Positions 51,088 to 60,359 of a stretch of DNA of 64,000 nucleotides are shown here, piece by piece. Position 1 is the stretch's first letter. Each line of letters starts with the position of its first letter. Under the pieces are notes generated by a model. The model ran no database searches and had not been told where the DNA came from. It saw only the letters and a list, made by a program, of their open reading frames with translations. The stretch comes from Zymoseptoria tritici IPO323 (lineage: Eukaryota > Ascomycota > Dothideomycetes > Mycosphaerellales > Mycosphaerellaceae): NCBI RefSeq assembly GCF_000219625.1, contig NC_018216.1, positions 434,001 to 498,000 of the forward strand. Reading direction: 5' to 3'. Both the position numbers and the translations under genes were made by a program.

Positions 51088-53028
51088 GATCGCACAACAT
51101 GCCTCCGTGGTCCAACATCCCGAATGAGGCGCCGCATGAGCCGACTCCTCGAGCGCACATGGAATTACGACGCTCACTGCTCAGTGCTCACGCCATCTGA
51201 ACCGTGGTAAGCCGGTTCAGCTCCGACCCAGTTCACGGCAGCAACAAGGGCGAACACGAACTGGTGCGTCTGCAGGGTCTACTCAATGTCATTTCCCAGA
51301 TTATCTTCACCAAGCTATCTTCACCAAGCTTTGTCGTCATCCTCGTGGTTCCCTCACATTGGCAGCGATCATCCCAGCACGCTCAGCTTCACCTTTCAAA
51401 GGCGAAATCAGACACACTCCGTCTCGCTCAACAATCAACAACTGAAGCATATGGGAGAACAAACATCCCCACGTCTGCGCTTTCCACAACGCTTCACTGC
51501 CCCGCTGTGCACGAGCTGAGCAGCGCCCGATCCGTCAGCAATCCCGGAACGCCTCTGACTGTAAGCCTGCAGCGATATACTTCGACATTAAGAACCCTGT
51601 ATCCATTCCGAATACGCGGTCCAGATCGGCCTCACTATTCTCAGCCCATTATCGGGTAGCTGACAGGGTTACAAAATTGGAAAGGAGGACGGGAGCCTTG
51701 GAGGCCGCAGAATTACTGCCTACCAGCATCGAGGTGCGGCTTGATGGCCAGAATTCCGACCGTGATTCGGCCAGTGTCTCAGTGTCTGCTGAATATGAAC
51801 GGCACTTCTGTTTCATTATTGTAGCGCTAGATTCACCACGTTGTTATGCCACGAGTTTTAAGCAGTCGAAATTGTTGAGCACACTGGAGGTGCACAGTGC
51901 GTTTTCAGGGTCCAGCCCATTTCCCTCTAGCGTCTCTCGGTCAGCACCTCACCTCACCTCATCACACCACCCCGTCTTTCTATTCACATCACCCCATTGC
52001 TCACTTCGCATCAAGACGGCATCAGGAGGATCCGTCAGACCGCGCGTTCTCCATCAGCTCATCGCTGATCACAATCGTCAAGGAATTGATCCTAGTGAGC
52101 AACTTTCGGCACTTCCATGATCCCAGTACCCCACAAGCCTATCCATGAACGCCGGCACCTCATGGCCTGAATGAATGGAACTCTATCGAGGATTGTGCTC
52201 ACGATCAGCGGAGAATTGAGACGACTGATCAGCGAGGCGACGAGGATGTTAAGACCGCCATGCGACATCGATGCGATCCCTTCCTACTAGTTCATTCAAA
52301 GTCGCATCCGGCGACGGCAATTGAAGGAAAGCCAAAACATCATGGTGGAAGCGCTTGCTTGCGCCCGAACTTTACCAATGTAGGGCTCAGATGCTTCATT
52401 TGCTTGGCAGTACCTCTTGGTCGTAAACTCAACGCTTACCCGCACCATGTCACATCGCGTATTACGCCCGAAGCCTTCCATGCGTCGAGGTCAGTTCACG
52501 CCCCAGGCAAGCGTGGTCCGCCTTACCACTGCAGGTGCGAACTGCGGAGCCTCTCGCTTGGACGTCAGTCTTCCCAGTGCGAGGCTCACAGAGGTCAATG
52601 CTCACACAGCGAGACCTTGAGGTCACATGGAGCCATCCACACTTGATCCTTGGCGACAAGTGAGGTAGGGTAATCCCGACCGTACCAAGTTTGTCCACTG
52701 CCGTGCACACCACAACAAGGTGATCTCCTTTCATCATCAAAGCGCAACGATCCCACTAAGAACGTTCTATGGCTCTGCGCATCGAGAAGGTCACGGTTGA
52801 AAAGTGAACCGAGGTGAATCAAATTGACACTTTCAATACGAGGTGCATCAAGCTATCGAGCTCCGTTGACCAACTTCTTGGTCTGTAAGACATGGACAGC
52901 CTTCATTGAATGATTTCAATTACCACGTAAAGAAGTATTCTTTGCCCGCTCTTTCATACCAGCTCCAACTCCCCGACTCCCAAACTGCTCTACCGCGCAA
53001 GAAAAAGTCCAAATATTCCCGGCCCACC
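51088..53028 (+). other. Gene-poor stretch right of the retrotransposon
   Basis: Nearly 2 kb with overlapping open frames on both strands (51204-51659 plus, 51677-52120 plus, 52260-52646 plus, 52462-52740 and 52595-52822 minus). None has a domain, signal peptide or coherent splice signals. Base composition is normal, not RIP-like, so this is host DNA rather than transposon. Confidence 0.45.
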
Positions 53029-53426
53029 ATGCAACTTCTCAAGCTCTCCCTCCTCCTCGCCATGACTTCAGTCTCCCTCGCAGACTGGGGTCGTAGCACT
53101 CTCCGCCCTTCTACTCACATCATCGACCGGCGTCCTAACAAACCCACAGGTCTGCTCACCGCCTGATAACAAGTACAAGATCGGTGACTGCTATGGTCGA
53201 TTCGAAGACGCAGGTAATCATCAAGAGTGCTCCGACTTACGTGCTCTGCTCTTGTCTGCTGCCGCGTTCTGCTCCGGGCCTGCTGAATTGGATACGACGT
53301 GGTGCTGACGATGCTTGCAGAACGCCGTGCGAGGGAACGGGCGGGTATAAGTGCTTTGTGCACTTCAATCAAGTTGGTAGATCGGCTGGGTGTAAGAAGC
53401 CGGCGAAGAAACATCGAGAGGAGTGA
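53029..53426 (+). pseudogene. Small secreted cysteine-containing protein, reading frame unresolved
   Basis: ATG 53029 opens a good signal peptide (MQLLKLSLLLAMTSVSLADWG). Downstream are two cysteine-rich pieces. At 53150-53213 is VCSPPDNKYKIGDCYGRFEDA, preceded by a CCTAAC...CCACAG acceptor. At 53321-53426 is TPCEGTGGYKCFVHFNQVG...AGCKK followed by TGA, preceded by GCTGACG...TTGCAG. The obvious donors (GGGTCGTAG at 53090-53093, GTAATC at 53214) do not bring the three pieces into one frame. Weaker donors such as 53071 and 53227 would. Either the gene uses unusual splice sites or it carries a frameshift. No family recognised. Confidence 0.45.
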
Positions 53427-53921
53427 TTGTGGATCATCTGGGTCGAGAGTGGACGATGGAGAAGCAGGAGGGGGAGGAGGGGGAGGAGGAGGAGGAGATG
53501 TGGTTACGGCCAGGTGAGGAAGCGCACCGATGGTTCCGTCATGGAGAGCGCTTGTTTTGTTTTTACTGTGCGTGATCCTGCACTATATGCTCCTCGTGTA
53601 TCGTATATTCAACAAAACCTTCGAGCGAAACATGTCACATTCGAACCACGAGTGGACAAGCGACGACCACGGGACATAGAGCGGGTCAAGCGAAGGCTGA
53701 AGGGTTGAACGACAGAGACTTCCATCACGGTGCACGGGAGTTGCAGTATTGTTTGACAAAGAGCGCTTGTTGGCAACAACGATTGTAGATGAAGTTGGGT
53801 GCGTCAGGCTTCATCCGCAAGAGCCATGTGTCCGACTTGTTTCCATCAACGAAGGCTCTGGATCCAACAGTGACAGTGTGTCACCATGATCTTCCGCCGG
53901 TAGCGGCAAGTGGAAACACCT
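53427..53921 (+). other. Spacer between two small secreted-protein genes
   Basis: Contains a G-rich run (GGAGGGGGAGGAGGGGGAGG near 53467-53500) that could form a G-quadruplex. The overlapping frames here (53427-53708) look like read-through, not genes. Confidence 0.45.
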
Positions 53922-54324
53922 TCAAGCATCCGGGACTCCTTTGTAGTACGTACAGTACTTGACGAACACGGCCCACCCCGGCTGGTCCCTGGGATTGTCG
54001 CCAGCGAGGTACTTGCACTGTATGCTTGTCAGCGGGCGGCGAGAAATCGCATCGAATGGTCAGCGGTTACCTCGTTGTCTACCTCGACGTAGTGCCAAGA
54101 TCCGTCCTTGGTCGTATGTTCGTTGGTGAGATCGCAGACGGCGCGAGTGATCCTGTTGTTCTGAACGAGTGGGTTGCCGAATTTGCATCTGGCTGCGTAG
54201 ACCACGGCGTAGGCGCTGTCGCATGTCAGCAAGATGCAATGAAGACTGACGTGGGCAGGGAAGGGACGACCAACCTTTGCGCGAAGGCCAGGGCGGCGAC
54301 GGCGTAGGTGAAGATCGGTGCCAT
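53922..54324 (-). CDS. Small secreted protein with four cysteines, effector-like
   Basis: Three exons on the minus strand: 54275-54324, 54071-54215 and 53922-54017. Introns are 59 bp (GTTGGT...GACAG, branch GCTGACAT) and 53 bp (GTAACC...ATACAG, branch GCTGACA); product 96 residues. A signal peptide (MAPIFTYAVAALAFAQSAYA) precedes a mature chain of about 76 residues with four cysteines in the contexts AARCKFG, RAVCDLT, DNECKYL and VKYCTYY, plus conserved-looking aromatic residues (SWHYVE, GWAVFVKY). An alternative donor 12 nt earlier would delete VDNE. No known domain. Small size, secretion and position between dead transposons are typical of candidate effectors; that role is inference. Confidence 0.72.
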
Positions 54325-55159
54325 GTTGAGTTTTTGCGCGTTGGAGAAGACCTCGCGGAGTTCGATGCGTGGGAAGAAAAACGTGTGCTTGGTGGTGATT
54401 CTTATAGCACGGACTGCATCCTGTACACAGGAATGGCATTGGCCGTCAAAACTCAATCGAAGCGGTCTTGCGGCAGTTGACGAAGCCTTCGCGAGTTCGC
54501 ATCATTGGCTCGAACAGGTCGGTGACCGGGTTCAAGGACTTTGGAGCTTGGACCGTGATGTGCTTGAGCTGGTCTATCCTTGCTGGTCAGCACTGGTCTG
54601 TGATGAGACTTTGATGAGACTTTCCGGATGTCCAAGCGTGTATGCTGACAGTCGAGACTTGAAAAAAGTCAGAAATTCTCCTGGAGGGATCTGTTTGTCT
54701 TGATTTGATTGCGTCGGTTCTGGACGGGTTCCACGTGGGTCTCAATCCCTCTCTCCTCGCGCATCTCTCCTGACTGCCAATCAGTATCTTGAGGACGGCG
54801 CGATGATTCCATCCGAGCCCTTCATCATGATTCGTACCGAATCGTACGGCCTATCAAATGCAGCTTCAAGACACTGTCGATGCTCACCCGAGGAGGCAGC
54901 GATACACTTCATGAAAGTAAGCGCTATTGCTGACCAGACCGGCGAGGCCGCGAGATAGTCTGATGATCATCGGCGATTGGGCGCATCCAAATGCTCACCT
55001 GGTCCGCGGGCACAGGCATATTCCTCATCTTGTGAGCGACACACGAGAAGTAGTGCTTACGCCGAAAACTCAATCGACGCCCTCTCGGTGCAAGAATCGA
55101 CGAATTCCCGCATCAGTCTTGATCTGGAGCTGTCGGTGTTGTCGTCAGTGACCAGGCTC
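54325..55159 (-). other. Upstream region of the four-cysteine protein, otherwise no gene
   Basis: Contains the TATA-like element at 54401-54406. Beyond it only overlapping short frames. Confidence 0.4.
54401..54406 (-). promoter_or_regulatory. TATA-like box of the four-cysteine protein gene
   Basis: TATAAG on the minus strand (GTGCTATAAGAATC context), about 80 bases upstream of the ATG at 54324. Confidence 0.4.
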
Positions 55160-55905
55160 TACTCCATCGTCCAGAGGTCCATCCGGGTCGAAGGTGTCTG
55201 CCGCTCGCAACGTTCCCTGCCCGGAACTTGATGGAGCAGGACAAAACACTGCCGTATGCCTGCTCGAATCGAAGGTAAGGACTGCGGTGCTGAGGAAGGA
55301 ACTACTGGGCCATAATCTGGTATGATCATGCCGTTGCCTCGGGTCGGATATAACGGTTGCCCTTTCCGATGCGGCCGCACGTTGTACTGTGATTCAGAGT
55401 CCTCGGCCGGGGTTGATGTAGGCTGCTCTCCAGATTCCTGGATCATCCGACGTGAGGTCGATCGGTGCCGCGATCGACACAAGGCCAACATCACGGCCGC
55501 GATGGTCGATCATCAGCCTGACGAGGAATTCAGATTGCCTGGTGCCCAAGCATGTCCATCGGCGATAGCCCTCCACGCCTGCTTTCCAAGTACCCTCGTA
55601 CAGACTCTGGACCAAAGCAAGAAGTAGTGCCCATTCCCTGGCGGTTCAACATGCGACTCCGAACCAATCTCATCTTGACAGAACGTCGACACTTCCCTGA
55701 ACAAGGCAGCGACAAGGTCTTCAGAAGCTAGCGCTGCTTCCTGTATGCAGGATAGGGACTGTAAATATCGTCATTGCATCAAGCTCACTGACACGAAATT
55801 CGGCATCACCCTTATGGATGGAAGCACTGGCTGAGTCTGACTTTCTTCGATCTGTGCAATCCCAGATGAATCGCCTGGTAGAACTATATCGGGCAGCACT
55901 GCAAC
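55160..55905 (-). pseudogene. Decayed or poorly resolved minus-strand gene
   Basis: Protein-like readings follow one another on the minus strand but change frame. LPDIVLPGDSSGIAQIEESQ...MPNFVS (about 55890-55780) is followed by a 48-bp GTGAGC...ATACAG intron-like gap. Next come EAALASEDLVAALFREVSTFCQDEIGSESHVEPPGNGHYFLL, then in another frame SLYEGTWKAGVEGYRRW...SEFLVRLMIDHRGRDVGLVSIAAPIDLTSDDPG, then in a third GQPLYPTRGNGMIIPDYGPVV. At least two frame changes have no good intron between them, so I regard it as a broken gene. The first block has a diverged copy at about 57030-56900. No family recognised. Confidence 0.4.
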
Positions 55906-56016
55906 ATGGTCAGCTTCATCACCGCCCTTCAACCATCAGCAGATGCTGAGTCCTTCTGGCGCGAAGCAAGTGAAGCACAAAGAGATACGGAGGTAGCGGG
56001 AAAGAAAGGAGGGGGG

Positions 56017-56150
56017 TGCAAGTCTTGCCGTCTTGTTCCGTTTCCGCCCGCGCCGTGCAAGGAAAGCTCGTCGACAAGAATCCGAAAACACAGAAGGCTG
56101 CAAGAGAGGGGACGGTGCGAGTCTTACCGTCTTGATCCGTGTCCGCCCAC
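56017..56150. repeat. Pair of imperfect about 34-bp direct repeats
   Basis: 56017-56050 (TGCAAGTCTTGCCGTCTTGT...) and 56116-56149 (TGCGAGTCTTACCGTCTTGA...) match at most positions. They lie upstream of the decayed gene. Confidence 0.6.
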
Positions 56151-56219
56151 CAGAAATAACAGCGACAGTGCGTACCGACGTAAGCTCGAGCTTCGAGGCT
56201 TGTATGGCTATCCACATGG

Positions 56220-56225
56220 TATAAA
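56220..56225 (+). promoter_or_regulatory. TATA box of the six-cysteine secreted protein
   Basis: TATAAA (GGTATAAATTTGG context), about 165 bases before the ATG at 56388. Confidence 0.45.
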
Positions 56226-56387
56226 TTTGGACTGTCACGTACCTGCGCTTCCTCTTTCTTCCAGCGACATCCAAACGACTCTTCATTCAATTGAAACAAC
56301 AGTCCAAAAACGAGACGACGGGTCATCAATTCGAACTACCTCAATTCAACACACCGCTTCGATCACAACCCACGCACATCATTCATC

Positions 56388-56623
56388 ATGCGCTACACCG
56401 GCCTCCTCGCCGCAATTCTCGGATTCACCATCTCCGTCGCACGTGCGGATGGGTGCACTCCCGACGAGGGATGCTGTATCGTCGACTATGACCCTGTAAC
56501 CGGCGCTCCCTTTTGTGCTGCACAAGGAGTTTGCGGCCCGTATGTGCTGCTCTTGCCATTTCTCTCGTTCGCGTCGAGGGAGACTCGCTGACACTCTCGG
56601 ACAGTGACGGGCAATGCCACTGA
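56388..56623 (+). CDS. Small secreted six-cysteine protein
   Basis: Two exons, 56388-56539 and 56605-56623. The 65-bp intron has a GTATGT donor, GCTGACA branch and GACAG acceptor; product 56 residues. The signal peptide is MRYTGLLAAILGFTISVARA. The mature chain of about 36 residues has cysteines spaced C-x5-C-C-x12-C-x5-C-x5-C, a CC-containing six-cysteine pattern seen in knottin-like peptides. Only the spliced form gives the sixth cysteine (GQCH then stop). It shares gene layout (signal peptide in exon 1, last cysteine in a tiny final exon, TATA box) with the 14-kb micro-protein, but not its spacing. Function unknown; effector-like by size and location. Confidence 0.72.
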
Positions 56624-56788
56624 GCATAGAACACCACCCGGTGGCGTCGACGCAGCCATCGCGCAGGGCCGGCCGATGCGCCCTTCATACCAAGACGACA
56701 ACATCCGAGAGCTGGTTTGACGCCGCGAGGTGGGACTGTTGAGAGATACGGAGGCAGAAGGATTGACGGGAGAAAGGTACGATGGAGG

Positions 56789-57035
56789 TCAGAGGGGTGC
56801 AACTGAAATGGAAATCTTGCGGAGGATGCCACTCTTTCTGCCCGGGTATCTTGTGGAAGATGTCGCTCTTTCAGAGTCTTCCCGTCCTGGCGTTTGGTGG
56901 AGGATCTCGCTCTCTCCGTGCGGATATGTCGTTCTCAAGAATAGTAGCATCTGCTGAGTCTTAATCATTCCCTCGACCTGTACATTTCCAAATGACACAA
57001 CTGATATGTCGGGCAGCTTTGCAAAATGGCTGACC
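56789..57035 (-). pseudogene. Fragment related to the decayed gene at 55.2-55.9 kb
   Basis: Minus-strand frame beginning LPDISVVSFGNVQVEGMIKTQQ, which aligns with LPDIVLPGDSSGIAQIEESQTQ at about 55890. The DNA around CTGCCCGA(C/T)ATA and the upstream GGTCAGC-type words also match. Each is preceded by an acceptor-like sequence (TTGCAG or TGCAAAG). After about 70 codons it stops. It contains loosely repeated words (TGGAGGATC, GGAAGATG, GGAGGATG). Probably a remnant duplicate. Confidence 0.35.
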
Positions 57036-57610
57036 TTCAGGGGTAAGCGCTTTTCGTCGTCGTCAGAACCTCACCTCATTTCACCTCTGCTGACCCATTC
57101 CCACAACCAGTCAAGTCGCGTGTTCATCGCCAGCGTGCTACCATGCTCTGCCGTAGCTCCAATGGTAAGGATACTTGGACATCTGTTCATTTACCTCGCC
57201 ACGACGCGGTCCTGCCTTAAGATTTGGGTCCATGAGGGTTATCTGACATCATCAGCAAAGCAAAAGGCTCGCCTCGAGAGTCGTGAAATCGGGACCAATA
57301 CCCTCGCTTGCTTTCCAGATGCCTCGCGCGGAACACAAAGATCAATCGTGCACGTCTACATTGGAGCCAGCCGAAACGAGAACAAGACTAGCTCAAGCGC
57401 TTGCTACTATCATCTGGAGCCTATCGTTCAAGCCACGTTGCTGCCTTCATTGATCTCTCAACCAAGGGGAAGCCACGTGGCATGGTGAACCATGAATGAG
57501 ATCTCCTGCGCTGCTCACAAGACATGTTCACCACGAGCCGGTCGAAATACTCGTTATCCAATGTCCGGCAACGACGACAGCCTTATCCCGCACCATCATA
57601 AATGCTCTGG
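57036..57610 (+). other. No supported feature
   Basis: Only overlapping open frames (for example 57006-57488 plus) without domains. Confidence 0.4.
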
Positions 57611-57619
57611 GCAAATCGC

Positions 57620-58030
57620 AGTTTGGTTAATGGCCTCGTGGTCCACAGATGTTTAGCATCCGGCACAGTACGTACAAGGGACCAGTCCAGTACATGCAGA
57701 TGCTGCACGGTAGCCACCAGTGAGCTTATTGGCCTGGCACGCGGTTGGCATGGATGGCATTGGCAAAGTTTTGGCTTTTCTGGCAGCGCTTTTACCCTTG
57801 TCGGCTGGCATTTGGCACGAGTGCTCGTGCCAGACCCATGCCAGACAGATGCCAGTAGCACGCTAGTAAGGCAGACTTTTTTGCGTGTATCCTGTATATC
57901 GACGCAGAAAAGCTCGCGTTAACAGGGAATTCTGAGCCATGTGACTGCTGTTGGCATCTTCTGGCAAGTCGGATTCGGACTGGCAGTAGCATGCCAGTCA
58001 TGCTTATTGGCATGGCATGAACTCGACCCT
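57620..58030. repeat. Cluster of TGGCA/TGCCA motifs
   Basis: More than fifteen TGGCA or TGCCA words in about 400 bp, including the palindromic TGGCACGAGTGCTCGTGCCA (near 57814-57833) and a direct repeat GCTTATTGGC(C/A)TGGCA at 57724 and 58002. Dense short inverted motifs like this often mark subterminal regions of DNA transposons, but no transposase frame is present. Confidence 0.55.
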
Positions 58031-58041
58031 TAAGCCAAGCC

Positions 58042-58177
58042 CATGTTAGCACATCGGAGTGCTCGCCCGTTTTACAGGCTTAGGGGCATTCCAAGGCGCA
58101 ATTGGTTAGCATCCTAGTAAGCAGGCCGCTAACCTCCAGTTAAGGTTGAACGGTGAGCACTCCGATGTGCTAACATG
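58042..58177. repeat. 136-bp inverted-repeat element with 23-bp perfect termini
   Basis: The terminal 23 bases 58042-58064 (CATGTTAGCACATCGGAG + TGCTC) are the exact reverse complement of 58155-58177. Inside is a second, smaller inverted pair (GGTTAGC / GCTAACC). The whole could fold into a long hairpin. It may be a MITE-like element or an end of a larger DNA transposon. No clear target duplication found. Confidence 0.7.
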
Positions 58178-59186
58178 CTGTACTACTGTGTAGCGCTCGA
58201 GCACGTGCGGCACATGAGCAAGGAAAACTGTGAAGAGTGAAAACTCCGAAGACCTGGACACCTGATCTCTGCAAGCATAATAGCCCTTGGAAGAACGACG
58301 TCCCCTGTCATTAAGGCCGCCTTTCAACAATCCCGGACAGTGCTCTTCATGGTGTGGTTACCGGTAGAGGTCGGTCACTCACCACCACCAACCAGCTATC
58401 TGGAATCTTATACCATTTCCACCGCCAAGGAGCGTATCATTAGTAAGCATTTGGGGGCCAAATCGTAACATTTTAGCAACGACGATGATATCAGATTCCC
58501 GGCCTCGAAGATAGTAGCAAATTAATGTCGTCGACTAAAGACGCTGTAGTCGGAAGCAAGGCAGTTAGTATCGTATCTTTAACCTCGCTGTCGCCGTTCT
58601 TACTATTTCTGTTGGTTACCGGTTAACGAATATCGCCGCACCAAAACCAACCAAACGTCAAAAAGAGGCTAAATAAGAGCAGTGTTCCTAGGATATACAA
58701 ATATATATATATACTTAGTTCTCTCTATACTAGAGTTACCTATTGTCCTACGCCGCCGAGAGAGGAAGCTAAAGGAGTAGTATAGTTTAGTAAGGACAAA
58801 TTTGCACCTCTAGGGATTAGAGTAGTAGTACTAGCTATATAGCTAGATACTCTATATAGAGTATAGGCCTACTTTTCCCTAGAGATAAAGGTTATCCCGA
58901 ACCTACTATAGCTACCTATAGAACGCCTCTAAAGCCTACTATAAAGACGCACGTTGCTATAGGCTAAAGTACTTCCTAGAAGCAGAGGTATATTTATATA
59001 TCTCTTCTCTCCTCTTTAAAGTATACCTTCTCCTATACTCCTACTTTGTATAATAGGGAGAAGAGTACCCTAGTGTCGTAAGTAGGCTAGGACCCGAATG
59101 CGATTAAAAATAGAGACGAACAAGCAGCCCTCTCGGCGTAAGACTGCTAAGCCTCTTTTTAAATAACAAACAATAACAACAAGACA

Positions 59187-60350
59187 ATGTCTACTAAGAC
59201 GGAAATAATAGACGCGAGCATAGCCCCTTAGACTCTAAAAGCTACGGCTAGAGGGGACGAGGAAGTTACGTTTAAGTCTCTTAAAACCCTACCGTTACTA
59301 AAGGAACTACTAAAAAGAACTAGTATTCCTTTCCTACCTAGGAAAAGGCAAAACCCCTTCGAATTTAGTAGCTCCCCGACTTGTAGCCCTTCTCTCGGAA
59401 AGAAATAAATACTCTCTCGTATGCCCGCGAACGAGAAGATCCTACAAGCCCGACAGCTATTAGTCGAAGCGGCAGGGGATCTAGGCGGGATTCTAGAAGA
59501 ATAAACCCGGGTTCTCGACCTTCTCGAAGTCTTTTAGCACTTTACCGAGTATATAGACTTTAAGATAACGTCCTAAATCCTCGCAAAGTAAGTCTTAAAC
59601 CTAGAAACGATAACAAAGAAACTAACAGTATAGGCGAAGAAGCCTACTTTCGTAGACGTTATTAAGGGAGATAGCGGATCCGCTACCTCTACCTCTACCT
59701 CCTCGATAACAAAGATAACATAATAATAATAACAATAACAACAATAGTAGACGACCGTCTCCTAAAGGGCTAGCAAGCCGAAAGAATAAGTAGAACCGAT
59801 GCCTCTTATCCTTATACTAAAGGATAAAGAGAAGGAACTCGACTAGATCGCAACCCGAGACAAAATTAACGACGCTCTTAAAGGCAAAGACTAAGAGCTA
59901 GCTATCCTTGCGATAAAGAAATTAGTTTAGGGTAATATTGTCCTAAACTTTGTAATAGAGAAAGCCCGCTAACGAACGATCGATAGCCTTACTAAGGTTA
60001 CCGATATTATAGGCGAGGTATAGGTAATAGAGGACTCTCTCTAGTATAAGGTCGTAGTCTACGGCGTCTCGACCGCGAACTTTAATACGCTAACGGGCCT
60101 ATAGGACATTTAACAAGAAATTAAGACCTTTAATAGAGGTCTTAAACTCGTAAGCACCCCGATTTAGCTAACAAACGAAGAGAGAAGAAGGATTCTTACT
60201 AGGGCGACAGTTCTAGTAGGTTTTGCTACCGAGGAGGAGGTAAAGAGGGCTATTTAAAACCGTCTATACGTAGGCGCGGATAGCCTAAGAGTCGAGAAGG
60301 CGAAGGATCGTATATAACAGAAAGGGAGGCCCCTAGAACGTTCTATATGT
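59187..60350 (+). pseudogene. LINE ORF1 (gag-like), inactivated
   Basis: Begins at ATG 59187 (MSTKTEIIDASIAP then TAG). Recognisable stretches include PTFVDVIKGDSGSATSTSTSS, VVVYGVSTANFNTLTG and EERRRILTRATVLVGFATEEEVKRAI, in the style of Tad-clade gag proteins. Many internal stops. Confidence 0.65.
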
Positions 60351-60359
60351 TAGAATACT

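Noticed and set aside
53460..53515. CRISPR-like or satellite array in the GGAGGGGG run
   Set aside because: It is a simple purine-rich low-complexity run without repeat-spacer structure, and the organism is a eukaryote.
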